Below, one piece after another: positions 7,687-14,254 of a stretch of DNA of 15,735 nt (position 1 is the first letter of the stretch; each line of letters opens with the position of its first letter). Source of the stretch: HKST-UBA85 sp035654775 (GTDB lineage Bacteria; Bacteroidota; Bacteroidia; Flavobacteriales; Flavobacteriaceae); the NCBI GenBank assembly GCA_035654775.1, contig DASRWB010000049.1, positions 1 to 15,735 on the forward strand, in the 5' to 3' direction. The notes beneath the pieces were generated by a model. The model did not search any database and was not told the origin of the DNA. It saw only the letters and a program-made list of their open reading frames with translations. Position numbers and translations under genes: made by a program.

Positions 7687-7706
7687 TTATAAACAATTAT
7701 AAACAA
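7687..7706. repeat. Tandem direct repeat TTATAAACAA x2 upstream of dnaE
   Basis: Two exact, adjacent 10-bp copies (7687-7696 and 7697-7706) lie 83 nt upstream of the dnaE start, partly within the T-tract of the preceding terminator. One-turn spacing places both on the same face of the helix, as for cooperative binding sites. The unit resembles the DnaA box TTATCCACA at 7 of 9 positions, but the two changed bases are the conserved CC, so I do not call it a DnaA box. Confidence 0.35.
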
Positions 7707-7732
7707 AAAACGCACCTAAAATAAAGTGCGTT
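7705..7732 (-). terminator. Intrinsic terminator of the lipoprotein gene
   Basis: On the minus strand the stem AACGCAC (7732-7726) and GTGCGTT (7715-7709) encloses a 10-nt AT-rich loop and is followed by a six-T run (7710-7705). It begins 24 nt after the lipoprotein stop codon and separates that gene from dnaE. Confidence 0.85.
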
Positions 7733-7756
7733 AGCTTTTCATACAGGTTGAAAAAA

Positions 7757-8263
7757 TCAATCCAAGGTTATTTGCCGCAAGCCGTCTGTAAGCGGAGCGT
7801 TGTAGAATACCCCTTGATTGAAAGTGATGGATTTCATTCCATCTTCAGAATAAGCCGTAAACCAAAAGGTTCCAAAAACCCGCTTGGGCGTAGTATTGGT
7901 AATATCATCAACCACAATTTGTCCTTCCGCAGGGTAAACAGACAGGCTAGGGTCCGGTTCAAAAGCGGTGGAATATACCACACCTTCAGCATCCAGAAAT
8001 ATAGCCTCATTATTGCTTTCACCACCCAGTTCAAAGGTTCCCCGGGTATCCGACACGGTAACCAACTGGATTTTCTCACTGTACTTTCCGCCTTCTATCA
8101 ACCAGCCTCCAAAATCTATATCAACCGCCTGATACTGGGCTCTCCAAAAAATCCCGTCTTTGTTGGCCTGAATGGACGGCGAATTAAATTCAATCTCATC
8201 TGCACAACTGTATACAAAAAGTAAAACTCCGGCAGCTACTAGAAATAAGGCAAGTTTTTTCAT
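7757..8263 (-). CDS. DUF6252-type lipoprotein
   Basis: The start at 8263 (MKKLALF...) is preferred. An in-frame ATG at 8272 adds Met-Tyr-Val, which weakens the signal peptide. From 8263 the protein is 168 aa with a lipoprotein signal, lipobox-like VYSC and acylated C20, followed by ADE. The mature domain is beta-rich with features I associate from memory with flavobacterial DUF6252 proteins: an early ANKDGIFWRA segment, a central GTFELG, and a late VFGTFWFTAY...ITFNQGVFYNAPL stretch. Function is unknown; it is likely anchored in the cell envelope. It is followed by its own terminator and is divergent from rpsP, so it stands alone. The DUF6252 name is a recollection, not a search result. Confidence 0.8.
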   Translation of the reverse strand: MKKLALFLVAAGVLLFVYSCADEIEFNSPSIQANKDGIFWRAQYQAVDIDFGGWLIEGGKYSEKIQLVTVSDTRGTFELGGESNNEAIFLDAEGVVYSTAFEPDPSLSVYPAEGQIVVDDITNTTPKRVFGTFWFTAYSEDGMKSITFNQGVFYNAPLTDGLRQITLD

Positions 8264-8333
8264 AACATACATATTTTGTCAAGGTATAAAAATAAAACAA
8301 AAAAAATAAAGATAATTAATTAAAGCAAACGAA

Positions 8334-8362
8334 TTGAAAAATAAAATTTTATAGTATCTTTG
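8334..8362 (+). promoter_or_regulatory. Promoter of the rpsP transcript
   Basis: TTG (8334-8336), an 18-nt spacer and TATCTTTG (8355-8362) match the Bacteroidota TTG/TAnnTTTG promoter closely. Transcription would begin about 8367-8369, exactly where the leader hairpin begins, leaving a leader of about 44 nt before the rpsP ATG. Confidence 0.8.
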
Positions 8363-8367
8363 CAGCC

Positions 8368-8404
8368 TTAATTAATAACCGAGGTCGAGAACCTCACTAA
8401 TTAA
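8368..8404 (+). promoter_or_regulatory. Hairpin leader of rpsP, candidate ribosomal protein leader
   Basis: The predicted 5' end of the rpsP mRNA folds back on itself. The outer stem is TTAATTA (8368-8374) with TAATTAA (8398-8404). The inner stem is GAGGT (8381-8385) with ACCTC (8391-8395), closing a CGAGA loop. An asymmetric internal loop of 6 and 2 nt lies between them. Stem-internal loop-stem structures are common in leaders where a ribosomal protein represses its own synthesis, and the hairpin ends 7 nt before the ATG. Binding by S16 is inference. Confidence 0.5.
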
Positions 8405-8411
8405 TCATTTT

Positions 8412-8954
8412 ATGCCAGTAAAAATAAGATTACAGAGACACGGTAAAAAAGGAAAACCTTATTATTGGATTGTTGCCGCTGATTCTCGCGCCAAAAGAGA
8501 TGGAAAGTACCTTGAAAAATTAGGTGCTTACAACCCAAACACTAACCCCGCAACTATTGATTTAAATGTTGACAGTGCTGTACAGTGGCTTCAAAACGGA
8601 GCACAACCTACAGACACCGCTAGAGCAATTTTGTCTTACAAAGGCGCTTTATTAAAAAATCACTTAGCCGGTGGAGTAAGAAAGGGCGCTTTAACTGAAG
8701 AGCAAGCCGAAGCAAAGTTTAAAGCTTGGTTGGAAGAAAAAGCAGGAAAAGTAAATGCTAAATCAGAAAATTTAGCAAAAGCTGAAGCCGAAGCCAAAGC
8801 CAAAGCTCTTGAAGCCGAAAAAGCCGCTAATGAAGCACGTATAGCTGCAGCCGCACCGGTTGTAGAAGAAGAAGTTTCAGCAGAAACTCCTGAAGAAAAC
8901 GAAGCTACAACTGCGCCGGAAGCTGAAGCAAAAGCATCAAACGAGGAAGAATAA
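8412..8954 (+). CDS. rpsP: Small ribosomal subunit protein bS16
   Basis: Residues 1-80 are the S16 core: it begins PVKIRLQRHGKKGKPYYWIV, then ADSRAKRDGKYLEKLGAYNP and VQWLQNGAQPTDTARAILSYKG. S16 is usually 80-90 aa, but this one is 180 aa. The extra residues 110-180 are almost all Ala, Glu and Lys: a probable charged helix (residues 118-145, built on KAEAEAKAKALEAEKAA), then a disordered, acidic, Pro-containing end. Long S16 tails are typical of Bacteroidota to my knowledge; their purpose is not known to me. The gene has a strong promoter and hairpin leader upstream, and is followed by a terminator and rimM. Confidence 0.97.
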   Translation: MPVKIRLQRHGKKGKPYYWIVAADSRAKRDGKYLEKLGAYNPNTNPATIDLNVDSAVQWLQNGAQPTDTARAILSYKGALLKNHLAGGVRKGALTEEQAEAKFKAWLEEKAGKVNAKSENLAKAEAEAKAKALEAEKAANEARIAAAAPVVEEEVSAETPEENEATTAPEAEAKASNEEE

Positions 8955-8977
8955 AAAGCGTTAATTTTTATACCTTT

Positions 8978-9011
8978 AGCCCAGACTCAAAAATGCGTCT
9001 GGGTTTTTTAT
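8978..9011 (+). terminator. Intrinsic terminator between rpsP and rimM
   Basis: The stem CCCAGAC (8980-8986) with GTCTGGG (8997-9003) is GC-rich, has a 10-nt loop, and can be lengthened by A-T and G-T pairs. It is followed directly by six T, one A and eight more T. It is among the best terminators in the window. The long T-tract runs to within 7 nt of the rimM ATG, so rimM transcripts from the rpsP promoter must come from read-through. Confidence 0.9.
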
Positions 9012-9026
9012 TTTTTTTATAATACC

Positions 9027-9557
9027 ATGCAGAAAAAAGATTGTTTTTTTCTTGGCAAAATAGTAGCCAAGTACAGTTTTAAAGGCGAGCTTCTTATTAA
9101 ACTTGATACCGACCAACCTGAACTCTACGAAGATTTAGATGCTGTGTTCATTGAACTGCGAAACAATTTAGTTCCTTTTTTCATTGTGTCTTCTCAATTT
9201 CATAAGTCCGATTTACTACGCGTGCGGTTTGACGGAGTTGACAACGAAGCAGATGCCGAAGCACTGCTTAAATGTGACCTTTATTTACCTTTAAAATTCC
9301 TGCCAAAACTTGAAGGAAACAAATTCTATTTTCATGAAATTATAGGTTTTAAGGTAGAAGATGTAAACTATGGAACCGTAGGAATCATAAAAGCGGTTAA
9401 TGACTCTACCGCTCAAGCTTTGTTTGAAATCGACAGAAATGGTGTTGAAATTCTTATTCCGATGAATGATGAATTTATTAAACAAGTAGATAAACCCAAC
9501 AAAACCATACTTGTCGAAACTCCCGAAGGTTTAATAGACCTCTATCTCAATCCATGA
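9027..9557 (+). CDS. rimM: Ribosome maturation factor RimM
   Basis: A 176-aa protein, normal RimM length. The N-terminal RimM beta-barrel covers about residues 5-90 (FFLGKIVAKYSFKGELLIKL near the start, ADAEALLKCDLYLP near its end). The C-terminal PRC barrel covers about 97-175 (FYFHEIIGFKV...GTVGIIKAV, IPMNDEFIKQVD, and the closing PEGLIDLY). RimM binds the 30S head and helps late 16S processing and assembly near S19. Adjacency to rpsP is widely conserved in bacteria. In many phyla trmD follows; here trmN6 follows with an ATGA overlap. No promoter fits between the rpsP terminator and this start, and no Shine-Dalgarno is visible in ATAATACC before the ATG. Confidence 0.96.
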   Translation: MQKKDCFFLGKIVAKYSFKGELLIKLDTDQPELYEDLDAVFIELRNNLVPFFIVSSQFHKSDLLRVRFDGVDNEADAEALLKCDLYLPLKFLPKLEGNKFYFHEIIGFKVEDVNYGTVGIIKAVNDSTAQALFEIDRNGVEILIPMNDEFIKQVDKPNKTILVETPEGLIDLYLNP

Positions 9558-10276
9558 TAGAAAAAGCTTTTAAATTTAAACAATTCACCATTGAACAAGA
9601 CCATTGTGCCATGAAAGTGGGTACAGATGGGGTTTTGCTGGGTGCCTGGACGTCTTTGGAAAACAATCCGCAAACCATACTCGATATTGGTGCCGGTACC
9701 GGATTGATTGCCTTGATGCTGGCTCAACGAAGCGCTGCTAGACAAATCGATGCACTAGAAATCGATGAAGATGCTTATGAGCAATGCGTCGAGAATTTTG
9801 AAAATTCCCCTTGGGCTGACCGCTTGTTTTGTTTTCACGCCTCGCTGGATGAATTTGCCGAAGAACCGGAAGGCGAAACCTATGATTTAATCGTTTCCAA
9901 TCCGCCCTTTTTTTTGCCTAATGAAACCGAACATATTCCTGAAAATCGCAAAAAAGCGCGTTTTTACGATAGTCTTCCGTTTGAAGATTTAATCAACTAT
10001 GCAACTCAATTGCTCTCAGAAACGGGTAGTCTGGCTATCGTTATTCCCTTTGCAGAGGAAGAAAAAGTAATCGCTTTCGCGAAAGCAAAATCACTGTTTG
10101 TCAATCGCATTACAAGAGTTCGCGGTACAGAAAAAGCTCCCATAAAAAGAAGTTTGCTGCAGTTTTCTTTTATGGAAAAACCTGTGGAAGAACAGAAACT
10201 TATTATTGAAGTCGCCCGGCACAACTACACCAATGGGTTTAAAAGTTTAGTGAAAGACTTTTATTTGAAGCTGTAA
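9554..10276 (+). CDS. trmN6: tRNA1(Val) (adenine-37-N6)-methyltransferase
   Basis: A 240-aa class I S-adenosylmethionine methyltransferase. The N-terminal KVGTDGVLLGAW (21-32) is typical of the TrmN6/YfiC family. SAM motif I is DIGAGTG (44-50), an acidic residue ends the second strand (ALEIDED), and the catalytic N6-adenine motif is NPPF (116-119), with F in place of the commoner Tyr as seen in this family. In E. coli the enzyme makes m6A37 in tRNA1(Val). The start overlaps the rimM stop (ATGA), so translation is probably coupled. The C-terminal part (VARHNYTNGFKSLVKDFYL) also fits YfiC. Substrate in this organism is inferred from the family. Confidence 0.92.
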   Translation: MIEKAFKFKQFTIEQDHCAMKVGTDGVLLGAWTSLENNPQTILDIGAGTGLIALMLAQRSAARQIDALEIDEDAYEQCVENFENSPWADRLFCFHASLDEFAEEPEGETYDLIVSNPPFFLPNETEHIPENRKKARFYDSLPFEDLINYATQLLSETGSLAIVIPFAEEEKVIAFAKAKSLFVNRITRVRGTEKAPIKRSLLQFSFMEKPVEEQKLIIEVARHNYTNGFKSLVKDFYLKL

Positions 10277-10408
10277 AAGCATTCTTTCTAGGTACAGATT
10301 GAATTTTCAAACTTTATTTTTTTAAAAATATTTGTACATTGCTGAGAGAACAAAAATTATAACCCATTTTTTCTTTAACTTGTTCTTTACTAACATATCC
10401 CATAACTT

Positions 10409-11161
10409 ATGTGTCAAATATCCATTTCAAAAGCATTAGCCATTGAAGATGATACTTTAAAATTAAAAATTGATTTAGCACAGAAAGAACTGGAAGGAAT
10501 TCCAGATACATTTTATGCCTTATTTTGGTTATATACACACGATTTTCTGTACATCAGCCCAAACATTTCAAAAGTGACAGGACATCCTTTTGAAGTATTT
10601 CAAAAACACGGAATGGTTTTTTTTCAAAGCATCATTCCTCCGCATCTTATCGAGCATATTTATAAAAGTATGAATGCTCAGGCTGCACAAATTGAGCAGC
10701 ACCCTGATTATCTTTTGGCAGAAGAATTTTTAACTGTGAAAGCTGCGGTTTATAACCTTAAAAATGAAGAAATTCCTGTAAAATATAATGCGGTATTATT
10801 AGATACTAAAATTTTTGACCCACCATCCTATTTAGTGCTTTGTTCCTGGATAGCAACTCATCAACTCTCTAAAAATCAAGTTGAAGAAAATGAAAATAGG
10901 ATCAAGTCTGGGCTCTTAGAGCTAAAAAGGAATTACCTTGAAAGCATCCCCGAAAGGCTTGCTTTTTTAATGTCCGGAAAAAAGCTGTCTGAAAGAGAAA
11001 AAGAAGTAGCCGACTTGCTTTCTAAAGGTTTAAGCTCTAAAAACATAGGGGAACAATTGAACATCAGTTTTAACACTGTAGAATCTCATCGCAAAAATCT
11101 GCTTCAAAAACTAAAAGCCAAAAATACTGCCGAATTGGTATATAAACTAAGTCAAGTGTAA
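10409..11161 (+). CDS. PAS-like and LuxR-type HTH transcriptional regulator
   Basis: A 250-aa regulator. Residues 34-150 form a divergent PAS-like sensor (FYALFWLYTHDFLYISPNI, VTGHPFEVF). A helical linker covers 152-180. A LuxR/FixJ DNA-binding domain lies at 193-247, with LSEREKEVADLLSKGLSSK, IGEQLNIS and the recognition helix FNTVESHRKNLLQKL. It has no response-regulator receiver domain and no autoinducer-binding domain, so it is neither a classical two-component output nor a quorum sensor. The ligand is unknown. It is transcribed alone: 132 nt separate it from trmN6 and 208 nt, including a long palindrome, from the next gene. It might control the exported-protein genes downstream, but the only support is proximity. 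Confidence 0.88.
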   Translation: MCQISISKALAIEDDTLKLKIDLAQKELEGIPDTFYALFWLYTHDFLYISPNISKVTGHPFEVFQKHGMVFFQSIIPPHLIEHIYKSMNAQAAQIEQHPDYLLAEEFLTVKAAVYNLKNEEIPVKYNAVLLDTKIFDPPSYLVLCSWIATHQLSKNQVEENENRIKSGLLELKRNYLESIPERLAFLMSGKKLSEREKEVADLLSKGLSSKNIGEQLNISFNTVESHRKNLLQKLKAKNTAELVYKLSQV

Positions 11162-11294
11162 ATTACATACCCTGTTAAGCAAAAAACTTGCTTTACACAT
11201 TATGCTGTTTTACAGCCAAATAATTCATTTAATTGAGTCCGGCGTCCTTTTAATTTTCTTTCTAAACAATTAGATTCCATCAATTTTTTAGCAG

Positions 11295-11331
11295 AATAGC
11301 AATCCCTGAATTCAGGGATTGCTATTTTAAA
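11295..11331 (+). terminator. 32-nt perfect palindrome, probable terminator of the LuxR-type gene
   Basis: Positions 11295-11326 are a perfect palindrome centred on GAATTC, with arms beginning AATAGCAATCCCTG. As RNA it forms a 14-bp hairpin with an AATT loop, extendable by G-U and A-U pairs at 11293-11294. It is followed by only four T and then AAAAAGG, so the T-tract is short. It lies 134 nt after the regulator stop and 44 nt before the VOC gene. A degraded copy occurs at 14086-14119. The complete symmetry would also suit a protein-binding site or an extragenic palindrome family. Confidence 0.6.
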
Positions 11332-11369
11332 AAGGTTTTGTAATCTTTATAAACTGATTATACTCGTTT

Positions 11370-11828
11370 ATGAAAACACTGCTAGCATTCTTCCTTTTTA
11401 CCACCTTTTTAACAGCCCAAGACATAAAACCCTATCGCATCGGAATTATAGTCACCGATATGGAAGTGGCCACCACTTGGTACACTGCGATTTTTGACGT
11501 GGAACTCAAAGAGGAATTTGCTTTTCCGAAATGGGGAATGCGGGTCAATCTTCTGCAAAACGACCAGTTGAAATTTGAATTGGTAAGCCGCAATCAATTT
11601 TACACTCCGCAAGAATTGGTGCCGAATTATGACCTTAGAGAAAAGCCCATCAACGGGTTTTACAAAATGACGTTTGAAGTTGTTGATATCCAGCATATTT
11701 ACAACAAATGCAAAGAAAAAAATGTTGAGATATATTTTAACCTTAATACCGATGAGCATTTAAAAATCAAATCCTTTTCCATCAAAGATCCTGACGGGAA
11801 TGTGTTGCAGTTTGTGGTGGAAATTTAA
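11370..11828 (+). CDS. Secreted VOC-fold protein
   Basis: A 152-aa protein with a Sec signal peptide (KTLLAFFLFTTFLTA, cleavage after A16 before QD). The rest is a single vicinal-oxygen-chelate module: a first half with GIIVTDMEVATTWYTAIF (25-42) and FELVSR (69-74), and a second half with MTFEVVDI (100-107) and the family ending DPDGNVLQF (140-148). At the usual metal-ligand places I see R23, K99 and Q147; only E70 remains. It is therefore probably not a glyoxalase or dioxygenase, but a binding or resistance-type protein. It starts a same-strand run with two hydrolase-like genes 34 nt and then 12 nt apart, all with export signals. Confidence 0.8.
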   Translation: MKTLLAFFLFTTFLTAQDIKPYRIGIIVTDMEVATTWYTAIFDVELKEEFAFPKWGMRVNLLQNDQLKFELVSRNQFYTPQELVPNYDLREKPINGFYKMTFEVVDIQHIYNKCKEKNVEIYFNLNTDEHLKIKSFSIKDPDGNVLQFVVEI

Positions 11829-11862
11829 CCGTTTAATCCAACTGATTTTAAACTATTAATTT

Positions 11863-12969
11863 ATGAAAGCAATACTTAAAAAAACCTTGAGATTTTTGTT
11901 GTGGATACTAGGAGTTTTTGTGTTACTAATTGGGATTCTTTTGGCCGTAATCTTGATTAACAGCGGCGAAAAACCTGAACCTGTAGTCGACAAAAATGGC
12001 AAAGTTCCACCCAATAGCATAGCCTTGATTAAAGATACCATAATCAATGGCGCTATGCAACGCTTAACCATTAGAGGGCAAGACATTAATAATCCGGTTT
12101 TACTGCGAGTACACGGAGGTCCCGGACAGCCACACGCTCCACAAGCGTTTCGGTCAGAAGGAATTGACTTGGAAGACCTGTTTACTGTTTGTTATTGGGA
12201 CCAACGCGGTGCCGGTCCTGCATATTTCAAAGAAAAAACACCCGATTCACTTATAAATAAAGAAACCATCATTCAGGATGGTTTATCAGTAACTCAATAC
12301 CTTAGAGAAAAATTAAAAAAAGATAAAGTTTATGTTGAAGGGGCTTCCTGGGGTACTGTTATAAGTGCAATGATGATCAAGGAAAAACCGGAGTATTTTG
12401 AAGCTTATATAGGTCAGGGTCAAGTTTCTGATAACCCAAAAAGCGAAATTTTATCCTATAATTATGCTATGGAACAATCCATTAAAAATAAAGATACATT
12501 GGCTGTTACTCATTTAAAAAAAATAGGCGCACCACCTTATTCTACAATAGAAGCGGGTAATGAAGCCGTTCAAGTACAGCGTAGAATCGTTTCCAGATAT
12601 ATGCCTAAAAACACCGATTATTCAATGACATCAATTTTAAAGTTGATATTTCTTTATGAAGGCTGGCCGTTTGGCTATAAATTTAATTACTTTAATTCCG
12701 GTGGATACGGTCCCGCTGCTCCATTGTTGTGGCCCGAAGCCGTTCAAGTTAATTTATTTGAAGAAATGCCCGAATGGCCCATCCCGGTTTATATGATGCA
12801 AGGCGATTCCGATCATTTTACCGAAACCTCTCTGGCCATCGCCTATTTTGACTCTATTAAAGCACCCTACAAAAAAATGAAAGTGTTTGAAAATACCGGA
12901 CACGTTATTTTTTTTGAAAGACCTAAAGAATACAGAGAATTTTATTTAAATGAAGTATTAAAAAATTAA
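11863..12969 (+). CDS. Membrane-anchored alpha/beta hydrolase, S33 (proline iminopeptidase-like)
   Basis: A 368-aa protein. Residues 9-33 form one transmembrane anchor after a basic KAILKK start, placing the domain in the periplasm. The hydrolase has the oxyanion motif HGGPG (84-88), the S33 signature WDQRGAGPAY (112-121), nucleophile elbow G-A-S162-W-G, probable acid D317 in GDSDHFT and base H347 in ENTGH. The triad is complete, so it should be active. DQRG and HGGPG are characteristic of prolyl iminopeptidases and related serine peptidases, but a substrate cannot be assigned. The cap region (about 185-290) is long. It is 34 nt downstream of the VOC gene and 12 nt upstream of the next hydrolase-like gene, so the three are probably one operon. 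Confidence 0.88.
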   Translation: MKAILKKTLRFLLWILGVFVLLIGILLAVILINSGEKPEPVVDKNGKVPPNSIALIKDTIINGAMQRLTIRGQDINNPVLLRVHGGPGQPHAPQAFRSEGIDLEDLFTVCYWDQRGAGPAYFKEKTPDSLINKETIIQDGLSVTQYLREKLKKDKVYVEGASWGTVISAMMIKEKPEYFEAYIGQGQVSDNPKSEILSYNYAMEQSIKNKDTLAVTHLKKIGAPPYSTIEAGNEAVQVQRRIVSRYMPKNTDYSMTSILKLIFLYEGWPFGYKFNYFNSGGYGPAAPLLWPEAVQVNLFEEMPEWPIPVYMMQGDSDHFTETSLAIAYFDSIKAPYKKMKVFENTGHVIFFERPKEYREFYLNEVLKN

Positions 12970-12981
12970 TATCATCAAAAA

Positions 12982-14073
12982 ATGAAAACAAGCTTAAGTT
13001 TAACGGGTATCTTTTTAATAGCTTTTCTAAACTTATTTTCACAGGAAACAACTTCAGATGCTTTCACTGAAAAGCATATCAATGTCAAAGGACATAACAT
13101 CCATTACCTCGACTTTGGTGGCCAAGGCTTACCGGTGATTCTCATTCCCTCAGGTACCTGGACCGCAAATACCTATGAAGACTTTGGATCTTTGCTGACT
13201 GAAAAGAATCAAGTGTTTGCCATCACCAAACCAGGTTATGGTAAGTCTGAAGGCAACAACTATGGCATCCCCAGTCAGGGCGATTATCTCATTGGGTTTT
13301 TGGATGCTTTGGGATTAGAAAAAGCGGTCTTTATTGGGAATTCTTCCGCTACGGCAGAAATCACATACTTAACTGAAAACTTTCCTCATCGTGTAGCCGG
13401 AGCGGTCTATTTGTCGGGACTTTCCACACCCTGGGTTTGGGAAATTATGGACGAACAAGACCCGCACCAAACCAATAAAATGTATGCCCGGTCGGCTTAT
13501 TCAGAAGATCCCATTGATGCCTTGAACGAAGATGGGGAACAAACCAATTCGATGAAAAACAAAGCTGAGGAAATACTGAAAGCACGATCAGGCTATCGCC
13601 CAAAACATTTTACACAGGATGTTTCCATCGAAGTTCCCGCCTTGTTTTTCACCAACAGTGAAGGCAGGCTGGGCTATGAAAAAGATGTAGCCGCCTTGTT
13701 GGTGGCAGGTTCTCCACTGATGGATGAAGTGCGGCAAAGTTTTCCGCCTTCACCTTTTCGGGATGATTTAGACCGAAGAGTGAACGACCCTGAGTATCGG
13801 GCTGCACAGTTTGACCGGATGCAAGATTCCACTGCCAGAGCCTTTTTTTACAAATTGGCAGAAGATGCAGCTATGCAGCAGGAGGTGTTGGACTTTCAAC
13901 TACAGACAGTCTATCCGGCATTGATTGCCGCTCAGGAACGAATGAAACAAGCCTTTGGAACAAACGCACGACTCGTAAAGCTGAATATTCCGATTGTGGT
14001 CGATTATGCCTATCGGGATGCGCCTGAGTTGATTTTAGGGCATATTAAGGAGTTTTTGAATGAACTGAAATAA
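12982..14073 (+). CDS. Secreted alpha/beta hydrolase-like protein, atypical catalytic site
   Basis: A 363-aa protein with a Sec signal peptide (SLTGIFLIAFLNLFS, cleavage near residues 20-21 before QE). The N-terminal half is a clear alpha/beta hydrolase: VILIPSG (52-58), KPGYGKSEG (83-91), the DYLIGFLDALGLEKAVFIG helix and strand, and an elbow G119-N-S121-S-A123, where the usual final Gly is Ala. The C-terminal end IPIVVDYAYRDAPELILGHIKEFL aligns with the usual GxGHxxxxExP region, but D341 stands where the catalytic His is expected. The usual acid-bearing strand reads PALFFTNSEGRL with no clear Asp. It may be inactive or use a changed triad. It follows the S33-like gene by 12 nt and ends the run before a repeat at 14086. 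Confidence 0.8.
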   Translation: MKTSLSLTGIFLIAFLNLFSQETTSDAFTEKHINVKGHNIHYLDFGGQGLPVILIPSGTWTANTYEDFGSLLTEKNQVFAITKPGYGKSEGNNYGIPSQGDYLIGFLDALGLEKAVFIGNSSATAEITYLTENFPHRVAGAVYLSGLSTPWVWEIMDEQDPHQTNKMYARSAYSEDPIDALNEDGEQTNSMKNKAEEILKARSGYRPKHFTQDVSIEVPALFFTNSEGRLGYEKDVAALLVAGSPLMDEVRQSFPPSPFRDDLDRRVNDPEYRAAQFDRMQDSTARAFFYKLAEDAAMQQEVLDFQLQTVYPALIAAQERMKQAFGTNARLVKLNIPIVVDYAYRDAPELILGHIKEFLNELK

Positions 14074-14085
14074 TCTGCTTTGTTG

Positions 14086-14119
14086 AAAATATCGCTGAAT
14101 TCAGGGATTGTATTTTAAA
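14086..14119 (+). repeat. Degraded copy of the 11295-11331 palindromic repeat
   Basis: CTGAATTCAGGGATTG (14095-14110) is identical to 11306-11321, and both are followed by TATTTTAAA, with one C missing here between the two blocks. The left arm is shortened to AAAATATCG, so only AAAATA/TATTTT and the CTGAATTCAG core still pair, around an uneven internal loop. It begins 13 nt after the hydrolase stop codon, so it could retain weak terminator activity. Together with the first copy it brackets the three exported-protein genes. Confidence 0.65.
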
Positions 14120-14254
14120 GTTAAATCACAGAACTTGAGCGGTTTTAAAATCATGGTTTAAAAATGAGGATATAAGTATCTTTTTCTAGGATAACCAAAA
14201 GTTCAAAAAGGGAATGAAATAATAATAAAATGATGAATCTTTAATAAACATATT

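Noticed and set aside
7687..7706. DnaA boxes or a replication origin upstream of dnaE
   Set aside because: The copies lack the CC of TTATCCACA, and there is no cluster of boxes or dnaA gene nearby.
7748..8224. 158-codon plus-strand ORF opposite the lipoprotein gene
   Set aside because: The minus-strand frame has a lipoprotein signal, a recognisable domain and a terminator; the plus-strand product shows neither signal nor domain and is a shadow.
10409..11161. Quorum-sensing LuxR receptor
   Set aside because: There is a PAS-like sensor instead of an autoinducer-binding domain, and no synthase gene is in the window.
11370..11828. Glyoxalase I
   Set aside because: Expected metal ligands are replaced by R23, K99 and Q147, and the protein is exported.
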